A DNA stretch of 64,000 nt from positions 10,883,405-10,947,404 of the forward strand of contig JAMXBB010000003.1 of assembly GCA_024138015.1 (NCBI GenBank), read 5' to 3'. Positions 1-11,450 of the stretch are shown here, in pieces. Origin of the DNA: Lumnitzera littorea. Lineage: Eukaryota; Streptophyta; Magnoliopsida; Myrtales; Combretaceae. Numbering within the stretch: position 1 is the stretch's first letter; each line of letters begins with the position of its first letter. The position numbers were made by a program, and so were the translations under genes. The notes beneath the pieces are model-generated. The model did not search any database, was not told where the DNA came from, and saw only the letters and a list, made by a program, of their open reading frames with translations.

Positions 1-31
<31 letters not shown>
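1..31. repeat. (TA)n microsatellite
   Basis: Fifteen uninterrupted TA dinucleotides at the window edge, continuing into imperfect TA/CATA-rich sequence to about 530. Confidence 0.95.
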
Positions 32-34
<3 letters not shown>

Positions 35-1473
35 CTTAATATACATACATACACAAATATATATATATGCATATACAATCACGTCCATAGATATATATGT
101 ATTTATATATTGAAAATACCTAGTAGAATTACTATCGTATACATACACATATATATAGACCAAATATATACCCTATATTAGTATTTTTTGTACTTTATAC
201 ATACATAAATATATATATATATTTTTTCAGTCACATATTGTACATATATATATGTAATAAAAATTATACAAACATAAATATACATATGTTATACATACAT
301 ATAGATATATAGATATATATACATATAGTCTTTTATACTATATATTAAATATAACATGTATGTATACATGAACATACTTTAGTATTTATACATTTATGAA
401 CATTTATACATAAAGAAATACAAATCCTACATATATTTCTATTACATAACCCTATATTATATATAATTCTACCAATTACATATACGTACAAGAACACATA
501 AAAATAATTAATTAATATATATACTAAATACTCCTCCTTTGAAGTATGTTGAATTAATAATCCCCAAGCTTTTCTTCTTTTTCTTGATTTACTTGTTGAA
601 TTTGAGAATCAAAAGGAATTAAAAAAGGAAATAGATGTTCACGATTGGAAAAAAAAAAAAGGGATATAAATGCATATGTGTTTTGCTTTTGTGTTTTTGA
701 CTTTGGAAAACAAGATGAATATTACATGGGCTCCAACTGATCATGGAATGATGTAGGAGAAGAAGAAGAGTAAGGAAAAAGCAAAGAAAAATTAAATTGA
801 GTTAATTATGATTTGACTATAAGCTTATCAATTATCCTTGTCCTTTATACATAACTTGCACATGGAAAAAAAAAAAAATAACCACACAAGTGGCGGCAAG
901 AAGAATTCCAAAAGTTATACATAGCATTAGGATAAGAAATAGGGAAAGAAAAATAAAGGGAAAAGAAAGAAAAGGAAAAATAAAAGTAAAATATTAGATT
1001 TTCCTAAACAAAAAAATTATAAATTTAGTATTCATAAAATAATATTGAAATAGTACAAAATTAATTAATTTAATTGTTATCCGTTACATTTATAATATTT
1101 AAGAGTTATCTCGACATGTTCATTAATAATTTTACGCAATTACGCATATTGATTAATAATTGTATTCATTTAAGGTTTTATTATTATTAAAATAAATTTA
1201 TTTATTTTATAAACTTAAAGTTACAGTTTTAGGATTTTTATCAAATTCGAGTTCAATTTCAAGTATTTACGCATACTTAAAGTTTATAATTTTCGGACAC
1301 AATTAAGGTTTCAATTAAGATTTTAGGGTTTTTATTACTTATAATATATTCAAATTTATAATATAAAAAAAGAAGAAGAATTTTTAACTTAGTTGGCCTT
1401 ATCGACTCATGCAGTTATCTATAATACTAAGGTTCAATTCTATTCTCAAATAGTTAAATTTACGGGATTTACA
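1..1473 (-). mobile_element. LTR of a Ty3-gypsy (chromovirus-like) element, truncated by window edge
   Basis: Read on the minus strand, this begins TGTAAATCCCG at 1473. The next roughly 400 bases follow the same order of motifs as the start of the solo LTR at 8137 (TGTAAACCCCG) and the LTR starting at 43802 (TGTAAATCCTA), including the shared A/T-rich blocks and the stretches rich in 'ccctaaa'-type sequence. The distal part (about 1-530) is TA/CATA-rich, as in the 43.8-kb copy. No target-site duplication can be tested because the other end is outside the window. Whether it is a solo LTR or part of a full element is unknown. Confidence 0.6.
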
Positions 1474-2699
1474 AGATTCACTTTGATGAACTCCTAGAAG
1501 AGAGTTTTAGTTCCCACTTTCCTCTCTAAGTTAATAGAACACTTGGAAAACATCATATCAATAGCAAACGTAGTATCACAACAAATCAACCAAGGTTAAG
1601 TCACATTTAACCAACACAACATCAAATAGCACGTAATATTATGAGTAGAAACAAAGTCTACTCCTAACATAAGTTAAATCCAGTTACACAATACCAACGG
1701 TGATGTCAAGGCCACGCATTAAGACTTAAGTCCTCCTTAACTATATCACCTTTAAAAAAATATACACATAGTACCATGGTCAACTATAAGTCATGTGTAT
1801 GTATATGTTACAACTTGATATTAGCTTGTCGGTTTTCAATTTGCTTCAAACTGTTTCTAACTTAATCTCTAACTTTGCTTCTAATTTAGTTTCCAAAATA
1901 GCTTCTAAATTACTCTCTGATCTAATCCAACTTTTAAAAATTCCTAATCAGATGCAAATTAATTTATACCTTCTGTTTACCAGTTAAAATCCTTAATGTT
2001 TTGCCTATCTCAATTATCTAAGTTTAATTTACATGGAAACTCTTAAATACAACAAATTTTGATTCTGTCTCTCATATGGCTTCTAATTCAACCAGAATAC
2101 CATGTTTACTTAGAATATTTTCACTTTCTAACTAAACCAAGCTAAAACTGTTACAAAGCACTTCAAATACAACAATAGCCAAAATTCTCCCATGCTACAA
2201 GGCCAATTATACCAATTTACCCTATATTGTCATATTTGACAAAATAGGTACAAATAGTGAGAAGATATGTACTAATTAGTATTTGTGCTCTATTAAAATC
2301 ACAAAAAGTATATTATACTCAAAAAATTGTAGTTGTTATATTTTGGTCATAAAAAACAATAAAATAATATATTATACAATATACTCTATAATGCTTGTTT
2401 TAATGTAATTTCCTCAATATAGCTTAAAATAGGGAAATAATTATACTTAACTTTAAAATTAGAATATAATATATATCTCAATATTACTAATCACAAAAAG
2501 TTGGGTCAAGTTAATTTTATACACAAAATACCTTATCGAGCCTCTTTTTTTTTTTTACTCTCGGTTCTTTTATAAATTAATCTTCCTTAACCAAGTCAGT
2601 ATTAAGCCATATTTGTTTAATGTTGATTCTCAACTAAGATTTAAAGAAAACTAGTTTTTATTTTGAAAAATGTATTGAAGTCATTACCCTACCGAAGTC
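1474..2699. other. Non-coding interval, no gene recognised
   Basis: AT-rich sequence without a supported gene. The only open frame of note (1793-1987, +) is low-complexity, Leu/Ser/Asn-rich and resembles no family I know. Confidence 0.5.
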
Positions 2700-5600
2700 G
2701 AAAAAAAAGAGTTAAGATATAACTAATTGGGTGAATTGATTATAACTTAGCTATTAGTCTATCGATCAAACCAATTTTACAAAAAAAAAAAAAGGGTTTT
2801 AAAAACCAAAGATCTGAATCCATGGGCTATTCTATTAAACCCTAAAGAGGTATCACTTTTTAACTTTCCAATTTTAAATTTTCTTTTCAATAATACCCTT
2901 TTTTAATTTCTAAATGACTAATTATATTAAATGTGACTAATTTAATTAATTTGCACAAATATCTACAAAAATAGAATAAATAAAACTTTCCATATTTTAA
3001 ATCACCCCGTACTTACATATGGATGAGTGCCTACGAACCTGTTATTCGAGATCAAACTTTCGTAGTTTGTTCTCATAAAACTTTAGTGGGTTAGGTTTGT
3101 TTTAATTTTAAAAATATGCTAGATTTATATTTTGAACCCAATTTAGTTTATTTAAGAAAATTTCTAAAAATATTCTAAATCAAAAATTTTATTTTTTTGG
3201 AAAATTTTAAAGTGCCCTAATTTGGAAAGGATCCATTTATTTTTGTTTTATTTTTGGAAAATCTATTTTTCTAGGTGATAAGATGATTTTATAATATTTT
3301 TCGTTTATTATTATTTTTATTATCTTATTTATTATTTTTTGTCTATTTATCTAAAAAGTAAGTAAATAAATAGACAACTTTTTCTTCTCATTTTTTTTTT
3401 CCTTTTCTTCCTTTTTTTTCTTACTGCTTTTCCTTTTTCTTTTTTTTTTTCTACTTCTTTTCTTTATTTTCGAGTACAAATTACAACAATAGGTAAATAA
3501 AATAAAATAAACATAATCTGAAAACTAAAACAGGGAAAAGCTTAGATCGAACTTTGGGTGTAGATCGGATCTAGGCATGGTCGGTCGGGTTGAAGCTGGT
3601 CAAATGTAGATCGGGTCGAGTAGCATCAAGCAACTAGAGCGACGCATCGGAAGCAATTTCGAGGCATACTTCGTAGGTTTCTTATTAGGGTTAGTAGGGG
3701 TAGGAATAAGGCCTTAATGTTTGGAGGTGGTTCTAAGTGGCTGAGCAAATAGGCAATCACAGTAGTTGCTAGCATGAAGGGGTTACCTCGCACATGAACT
3801 GCAATGTAAAGTTGCGATAAGGGCATGGGGTTTTTGCGGTTTTGAGTTTGGTCGTTGTGTATTGTAGTAGTCGGATGGAGTGTAGCTACTACCATGGATG
3901 TGGGTATGCAAATTTCAAAAAGAGAAAGTAGGCTATAGAGGATAATGGCTAAAGGCGGTTCAAATTTGAGTTGAGGTTGATGTTGGCTAGTGTGAAGATT
4001 GAAGGTCGATGGGGGTTTCGTTACGTTCGGACGGCAATTGAAGATCGAAGGTTGGGGTTGAGTATAGATGGAGTGTAGCAATGGTTGTTGTTGATGATCA
4101 GGGTAGTTTATGGGTTGGTGTATAAGGAACAAACGACTTGGTATGTATGTGGACTACTCGTATGTTGTGGGGTTGTCGATGGAGTGGCTGTACAAATTAA
4201 GGCTTTATTGTGAGAGAGAAGAAGGTTGGGGTCGGCTGTACATGTGTCGTGTGTGCACTAGTGGGGATGTGTTTGTAGCAATAGTCAAATTTCTATATGT
4301 ATGGAAGCAGCTGTGGGTTTATGAATCTGTGTTTTAGGTATGTGTGTGCTTAATTGAAGGTGGTTATGCGTTGGCTGTGGTTACGAAGAGGATAAGGTTG
4401 GGTCAAGAGATAGGGAGCAAAGGTTGTAGGTTGGTTGGTTAAGATAGGTCAATTAGGTATTGTGTCAAGGTTGAAGCTCGGTGGTGTAGTTATTGTTTGT
4501 AAGTAGATAGTGGCTAGGGAGTTGGTGAGAGAGTGTGTGGAGAGAGAGAGAGAGAGAGAGAGGGTCAATTGTGTGTGTTGTGTGTGATGTAGGTGTAAGA
4601 GTTTAAGTTAAAGTTGAAAGAGAGAGAGGATGGATTCTTGTATGTGTCCAAAAAGAATCCAGCCCCCTTGCATGTATGTGTGTTGTATTTTTTTAACGAA
4701 TGAGAGCAAGAATCAGAAAAATGAAAGTAATCGCCCCCAAGATTTCCTCTTTTTTCCATCTTTCAAATCCCAATTTAAATGAGTAAATGAATGAATCCGA
4801 CCTTGATTTTAGATTCAATTCATAATAGGATGTGCCTATTTTGCAATTTCACCATTAATTTGGTGAAATTGCAACAATAAATCACTTAAAATTAATGTTG
4901 AAATTGACTGACCAAGAAAGAAAGTGTGAGAAAAATGTGGGGAAAATGCGAGAAATGGGGAGAAAGAGAAAGGAAAGGGGTGACATAGCATTGACGTGAT
5001 GCTAATGTGGTGCCACATCAACCATGTAAGCTAATGAGAAAGTGTCACGTATCTTTGATAGACACGTGATGATGACGTGTCATGCATGTAGCTAACATAT
5101 GTCATGCCACATGGCAACATGTGGTGTACGTGAGATTAACGTAGCCTAATCACTGAGTGCCACGTATCAAGACACATGGCACAATAAGACCTTAACAAGT
5201 GGCAATGTGTTCTATAAAAAACCAAAAAGGTGTTTTCTGCTTTCTACAAGACTCAAACCCCAGACCTCTAAACCAAACCCAATTCAAAGCTTAAGTATTT
5301 TACTATTAAACCATTGACTTGTGCCTTGTTCATTTATACAATTAAATTGCACATATGAATAATATCAACCTAGACTATATTCAAATCTAGGTTCAGGCTC
5401 ATTGGTCATCTCCTTATTTAAATTAAAAAATTCTATTCTGTTCAACTACTTAAAATATTATTATTTTCTAAATTCACTATTTTTTCTATTTTTTGTAACT
5501 TTTCAATTTTTATATATTTTTCTAAATTTTTCCATTTTTTGTATTTCTTTTAAATTTCTTATTTTTTTTGTGGTTTTTCCTATTTTTCTTTTTTTGTATT

Positions 5601-5725
5601 TTCTTGAATGTCATATTTTTGGGTTTTCTTATTTTTCTTTTCTTTTTTTTTTGTATTTTTCCTAATTTTGGACCCTTTACCCTATTAAAAAAATAAAAAA
5701 GGAAGCAAAAATTGAGTATTTACGA
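2700..5725 (+). mobile_element. Repeat A copy 1 (A1), probable left LTR of a large non-autonomous element
   Basis: Direct repeat shared with A2 (14700-16809) and A3 (33431-35956). Shared landmarks with A2 include a run of ATCG-rich motifs (3541-3620 against 14875-14950), the AG microsatellite, a block of CACGT-containing repeats and the T-rich tail. The right end reads ATTGAGTATTTACGA, matching ATTGGATGTCTACA at the end of A2; a 'TGTCTACA'-like end is typical of long LTRs of Tat/Ogre-type elements. The left boundary is an estimate from similarity to A3. Open frames inside on both strands are by-products of the repeat and show no known domain. Confidence 0.55.
4541..4563. repeat. (AG)n microsatellite in repeat A1
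   Basis: Uninterrupted AG run; the same microsatellite lies at the homologous place in A2 (15873-15897), so it was part of the ancestral repeat. Confidence 0.9.
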
Positions 5726-5999
5726 CTATCTCTCTTTGTGGTAAAGTTAGAATAAAACTTTGCTATAAAGACAAAAGAGGTACTATTTTTGCCCTAAGGG
5801 TGGATTTTTTCCTAAGATTACGCTACAACTGACTAATCATCCTAGGCCCGATCCATTAAGGATTTGGTAAAGAAGTGAAGTGACGCTCTAAGAGATGGCC
5901 AAAAGACTAAAAGAAGAATTGAAGTCTAATCGTATGCTTATGAGGTAACGAACCGAGGTAAAATGTACAAAGCGCTCCTTAAGCTAACTAAAGCCTTAA

Positions 6000-7880
6000 A
6001 AAGAATGAAAAAACTTAGTTATACCCCAATAAGCTAACTAATCAAGGCGGGCGAAACATTTCTTGAGCTAATTAAAACCTTAAATTGAATGAAAACTTGT
6101 TCATGCCCCAATGAGTTGACTAACTAAGGTGTGTGTGTCTTTAGGGGACTAGCAAACCTAAATTAGAATCAATTTGAAGGACCTGGTCATACCTCTCTAG
6201 GCTCACTAACTAAGGCAGGCGCGTCTCTTGGGGACTAGCAACCTTAAGTTGGGATAGATCAAGAAAACCTGGTCGTGCCTCTCTAGATTGACTGATTGAC
6301 CTAGGTGAGAGTATCTCTTGGGGACTAACAACCCTAACTTGGGATTGATCTGAAGAACCTAGTTGTGCCTCTCTAGGCTGACTAACTTAGGCGAGAGCGT
6401 CTCTCAAGGACTAATAACCTTAACCTGGGATCAATCTGAAGAACCTAGTCGTACCTCTCTAAGCTTACTAACCTAGGCAGGAGTGTCTCTCAAAGACTAG
6501 CAATCTTAATCTAGGATCAATCTAAAGACCTGGTCGTACCTCTTTAGGCTCACTAACCTAGGTGGGAGCGTCTCTTGAAGACTAGCAACCCTAACCTAAG
6601 ATAAATCTAAAGAACTTGGTCATACCTCTCTAGGCTTACTAACCTAGGCGGTAACATCTCTTAGGGACTAGCAGCCTTAGGATAAGATCGATATAAAGAA
6701 CTTAGTCGTACCTCTCTAGGATCACTAACCAAAGCGAGAGCATCTCTCGAAGACTAGCAACATTAACTTGGGATTGATTTAAAGAACCTGGTTGTACCTC
6801 TCTAGGCTTACTAACCTAGGCGAAAGCATCTCTTAGGGACTAATAACCCTAGGATGAGATCGATTTGAAGAACTTAGTCATGCCTCTCTAGGCTTACTAA
6901 CCTAAGCAAGAGCGTCTCTTAAGGACCAACAACTTTAAGTTAAGATTGATCTGAAGAACCTGATCATACCTCTCTAAGTTCACTAACTTAAACGGAAGCG
7001 TCTCTTAAGGACTAGCAACCCTAGGATAAGATCGATCTGAAGAACTTAGTCGTGCCTCTCTAGGCTCACTAACCTAAGCAGGAGCATTTCTCCAGGACTA
7101 GCAACCTTAAGTTAAGATCAATCTAAAGAACCTAATCGTGCCTCTCTTGGCTCACTAACCTAAGTGGGAGTGTCTCTCGGGGACTAGCAACCCTAAGTTG
7201 GGATCGATCTAAAGAACCTGGTCATACCTCTCTAAGCTCACTAACCTACACGGGAACATCTCTCTAGGACTAGCAACCCTAAGTTTGAAAAACCTAGTTG
7301 TGCATCTCTAAGCTCACTAACCTAAGTAGGAGCATCTTTCAAGAACTAGCAACCCTAAGCTAGGATCGATTTGGAGAACTTAGTTGTACCTCTCTAGGCT
7401 CACTAACCTAAGCGAAAGTATCTTTCAGAGACTAACAACCCTAAGCTGGGATCGATTTAGAGAACTCAGTCGTATCTCTTTAGACTCACTAACCTAGGTG
7501 GGAGCATCTCTCGAGGACTAGCAACCCTAAGTTGGGATCGATCTAAAGAAACTAGTCATGCCTTTCTAGGCTCACTAATTTAGGCAAGAGTGTCTCTCAA
7601 GAATTAGCAACCTTAACTTTTGGAATTAATTCGAAATTAACCTAGCAGTACTCTTTTGAGTTGACTATCCTAGGTGAAATGGGTAAAGCGCTCTTAAAGT
7701 TAGCTAAGACCCTAAATTGAAACCTAGCAGTACTCCTTTGAGTGACTAACTTAGGTAAGAGCATCTCTTGGGGATTGGCAACCCTAACTTTTGGAGTCAA
7801 TTCAAGATAAACCTAGTAATGCTCCTCTAAGCTGACTGACCTAAGCAGGAACGTCTTTGGTAGACTAACAACCCTATATG
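6000..7880 (+). repeat. Minisatellite array 1, 86-bp unit, about 20 copies
   Basis: Successive anchors CCTCTCTAG fall near 6192, 6278, 6368, 6454, 6539, 6625, 6711, 6797 and 6883, so spacing is 85-90 with a mode of 86. Each unit contains in order CCTCTCTAGG, CTCACTAACCTAGG, GGGAGCGTCTCT, GACTAGCAACCCTAA, GGATCGATCT and AAAGAACCTGGTCGT. Units differ by scattered substitutions and the array decays at both ends, pointing to an old array. Confidence 0.9.
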
Positions 7881-8131
7881 AAATCGATGATGAGAGAAAA
7901 ATGCCCTTTGGGCTTACCTAAGAGGAATTGGTAAAAGAAAGCACCCTATTGGCTTGCTAAAAGAAATCAATTGATGAAAGGGAGCACCCTTTAGGCTTGC
8001 TAAAAGGATTTGATGAGGAGAAGTGTCTTATGAACTCACTTGAGAGAAATTAGTAAAAGAAAGCGCCCAATGGGCTCGCTTGGTGAACAAAAGTACCCTA
8101 TAGGCTCGTTAAAGGAAATTGGGGATGAAAG
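7881..8131 (+). repeat. Short-unit degenerate repeat between the two arrays (left part)
   Basis: Units of roughly 40-50 bp sharing AAAGCACCCTTTAGGCTTGCT-like cores. The same units resume after the solo LTR at 10491, so this was one continuous tract before the insertion. Confidence 0.65.
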
Positions 8132-8136
8132 GAAGT
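8132..8136. other. Target-site duplication GAAGT (left)
   Basis: Five bases immediately before the TG of the solo LTR, repeated exactly at 10486-10490. Confidence 0.85.
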
Positions 8137-10485
8137 TGTAAACCCCGCAAATTTAGCTATTTAAGAGAAGGATTGAACCCTAAGACTATAGATGACTTGA
8201 AGAGTTATCAAAGCCGAGTAAGATAACAATTTAATAAATCATAAATCTAAATATATTATAAATAGTAAAAACCTTAGGGATTCATCGAAACCCTAAATTG
8301 CCTACTAAAACCCTAAAACTAGTTTAGGCATCATTAATTGAAATTAAACCCAAAATTGCTCGAGACCCTAAAATTATAAATGTAAACCTATAAAATAATT
8401 AAATATTACTCAATAGCAATAAAATTATAGTCGAATGTAATTTTCGACTAAATCGCTTATTTGTACGACATTGTAATAAAATTTTCATAATAACTTGTAA
8501 AAATTATAATTGTAACGGGTACCAGTTAAATTGATAAAATTTCACAGAATTTTGAAAACTAATCTACGAGGAAATTCGTTATAATTTATATGATTCGAAA
8601 AATTACACATAATTGTTAATAAATTTCATTTTCCTTCTCTACTATTTTCAATTTCTCTCAAATCTTCTCTTCATTTCCAAATTCAAACCCCTTCCCTACA
8701 CAAAACGTGAAGAAGAGCAAAAGTTAAGAAAAAAAAAAATAGAAGAAGCCACGTGAATAAGTAAAAGACATGTGTGGATTTTGTTTTGTCTTATTAATAT
8801 TAATGTAAAAGTGAACTTAGCTTAAAATTGAAGTTAATATCACGTGAGCAAAGGAAAGATTTTATAAATATGGAAAAAAGAAAAAAATTCTGCACAAACA
8901 CACACACACACAATCTGCAAACCGAGAGGGAAAAAAGAGAGAAAAAGAAAGAAAGAAAAGAGAAAAAGAAGAAGGAAAAGAAGAAGAAAAACCCAAATTA
9001 ATTGATAAGAAATTTATTTTAAGAAATATATATGTATATGATAGTGTACAAGTGTAGAATTATGGTACTTTATGGTATTTTTATGATATTTTATGACATT
9101 TGTACATATAATACTAATAGTACGATTTAGCATACTCGATTAGTTATTCCCAAACTTATTACTTTCCATATTTCCTTAATGTTAAGTGATCCTGAGATTG
9201 AGACCGACTTATTATTGGACTAATATAATCCCTGACGTCATTTATGACCAAGTGAGTACTCCTGATGACTCTATACTTATTTTGTACTTGTAGTTAGTGC
9301 ACATGAATTAAAGATTAATAACTTGATGCATTGGGTTCGGGTTATGCATGTGACTGCTATTGATTGATTACTGTGCAAAATACTGTAAAATGTGATTATA
9401 TAATTAGTTGTTGCATTATTTGGATGATTTGTTAATGATGTTTGACCACCTCATAAATTGACTTAATCATATTCAACCAAGCAAAAAATTAAACGGATCA
9501 TGCATAGATCACGAGCATTGCATATAATGTTCCGGCCGTCACCTCACGCGGTTGGTAATGAAGGGCCTTGGAGGGATGGATTCCCACATGATTTGATTAG
9601 TACAGTGCAGGAGCATTGGTACAACAAGACCCTACCCTTGGCTCGCGGGTTTTATTAGCGTCGGAGACGCTAACCGTGGGTGGCTAGAGGTCGCGTTTGG
9701 AGACCACCGCTGTAGGGTGTGAGCGTGGACTGTGTGAGCCCGTTCACCGCTAGACCTGGTTATTTGTATACTAATGAACGATGGAAGTAGAAACCTGTTC
9801 TATGAAACAGGGAATTCCTATATAATAATATGAGGGTAAAAACTCAGGTGCTAGAGCCCGGTTGTGATTGGTGCCGATGTATCTCCAACCCTTAATTCAG
9901 AGGGCGTTAAATTCCAATGTTATATGCAGTACCAGTCAACTGCATATATATATTGTTTGGCATACTGCTTGTTCATGCATTTATATGTTTGTTAATAAAC
10001 TATTTGATAACTTGTTTAACGGTATAGTATGAGGGTTGACTCACTAAGCTTGTAGCTTACTCCCTAATAGTTTTCTTTTGCAGGTTGCTAGATGATCAGG
10101 CATGGGTTAATAACTGAGGGTTGAGTGCCAACGTTGAGATGCATAGAAGTTAGATTTTGAGGACAGACTATATGGTTCATTTGTATATAGTTATTAATAC
10201 TACATTTAAATTTTTGTGACTTTAGTAAGTTTGAGTTTTAGACTTTACTACCTAATCTTATTATTTGGTAGGGGATACCGATTCTCTGCGGTTCTATTGG
10301 ACTATGGCTTATCGGATATCTATAGTCACATATATATGGTCGTAAGTTAATTAAATAAAAACTTTAGTGACTAATTATTTAGAATCTTGCAATCTCTGAC
10401 TTGTAAGATGATTTTCAAATCATGGGTGCACACATGATATGAAAATTTTAGGTAATCCTACTAGGCCCCCTGTAGGGTCATAACA
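8137..10485 (+). mobile_element. Solo LTR 1 (chromovirus-type), 2349 bp
   Basis: Begins TGTAAACCCC and ends GGGTCATAACA, so TG...CA termini, and is flanked by the perfect 5-bp duplication GAAGT. It interrupts a minisatellite whose units continue on both sides. The sequence resembles the LTR of the chromovirus at 37.1-43.8 kb, including a region around 9880-9990 with matching CATGTATCTCCAACCCT-like and GCGTTAAATT blocks. It contains no open frame and no second LTR, so it is what remains after recombination between two LTRs. Confidence 0.88.
8863..8870 (+). promoter_or_regulatory. Putative LTR TATA box
   Basis: TATAAATA about 726 bases into solo LTR 1, in the plus orientation of the LTR and followed by a purine-rich leader. 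A comparable box sits about 570 bases into solo LTR 2. Sequence match only. Confidence 0.35.
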
Positions 10486-10490
10486 GAAGT
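10486..10490. other. Target-site duplication GAAGT (right)
   Basis: Right-hand copy of the duplication at 8132-8136, directly after the CA end of solo LTR 1. Confidence 0.85.
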
Positions 10491-10599
10491 ACCCTTTAGG
10501 CTTGCGAAGAGCTAGTCGAAGAGAAGTACCCTACAGGCTTTTGAAGAGAAATCGATGAACGAAGGGGTAATGTTTGAAAGTTGGCTAGAACCTTAGCAA
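10491..10599 (+). repeat. Short-unit degenerate repeat (right part)
   Basis: Resumes the ACCCTTTAGGCTTGCGA-type units interrupted by solo LTR 1, then grades into array 2. Confidence 0.6.
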
Positions 10600-11450
10600 G
10601 ACAAGGCAATGCCCTAAAGGCAGGCTAAAGCCCTAAAAGAATAGAGGAAGGGATAGCGCTCTAAGAGCTGGCTTAAACCCTAAAAAGAAGAGGGGACAAT
10701 GTTTTAGAAGCTAACTAAAACTCTAGCAAAGATTAAAAGAAAGAAGAGATAGTGCTCTAAGAGCTTACTAGAACCCTAATGAAAGATGGTATAACGCCCT
10801 AAAGGCTAGCTGAATCGTTGAAAAACGAATTAAAAGAGTAGGCTAACACTTTAAGAGCAAGCTAGAACCCTAAGAATGAAAGATGGGATAACGCCTTAAA
10901 GGATGGCTGGAACCTTGGAAAAAATAAAGGAATGGGTCAGTGCTATAAGAGCTGGCTAAAACCTTAAGAATGAAAGATGGGACAGCGCCCTAAAGGTTGG
11001 TTAGAACCTTGAAAAGAATAAAGGAGTGGGTCAGCGCTCTAAAAGCTAACTAGAACCCTAAGAATGAAAGACGGGATAGTATCTTGAAGGCTGGCTGGAA
11101 CCCTGAAAGAAATAGAAGAGTAAGTCAGTGCTCTAAGAGCTCGCTAGAACCTTAAGAATGAAAGATGAGACAGTACTCTAAAGGCTACTTAGAACCCTGA
11201 AAAGAATAAAGGAGTGGGTCAACGCTCTAAGAGCTTGCTAGAACCCTAAGAATGAAAGACGGGAAAGTGCCCTAAAGGTTGGCTAAAACCCTTAAAAGAA
11301 TAAAGGAGTGAATCAACACTCTAAGAGTTGGCTAAAACCCTAAGAATAAAAGATGGGACAGCGCCCTAAAGGTTAGTTGGAACCCTAAAAAGAATAAAGA
11401 AGTGGGTCAGCACTCTAAGAACTGGCTCGGACCCTGGGGGAAGTTGATGA
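10600..11450 (+). repeat. Minisatellite array 2, 94-bp dimeric unit, about 9 copies
   Basis: Anchors of the type GGGTCAGCGCTCTAAGAGC occur near 10937, 11031, 11124, 11219, 11313 and 11407, giving a 93-95 bp period. Each unit is a pair of related halves of about 47 bp: one with GCTCTAAGAGCTGGCTAGA followed by CCCTAAGAATGAAAGATGGG, the other with GCCCTAAAGGTTGGCTAGA followed by CCCTGAAAAGAATAAAGGAG. This is a simple higher-order (dimer) structure. Array 1 uses a different unit. Confidence 0.85.

Noticed and set aside
1793..1987. 64-codon plus-strand frame
   Set aside because: Low-complexity composition, no domain, no splice or promoter context.
3626..4337. Long open frames on both strands (168 codons minus, 75 codons plus) in repeat A1
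   Set aside because: They lie in an LTR-like repeat, the corresponding frames in A2 are broken or different, and the peptides show no known domain.
6000..11450. Regular repeat spacing resembling a CRISPR array
   Set aside because: Units are contiguous 86- or 94-bp tandem repeats without unique spacers, in a plant nuclear context.
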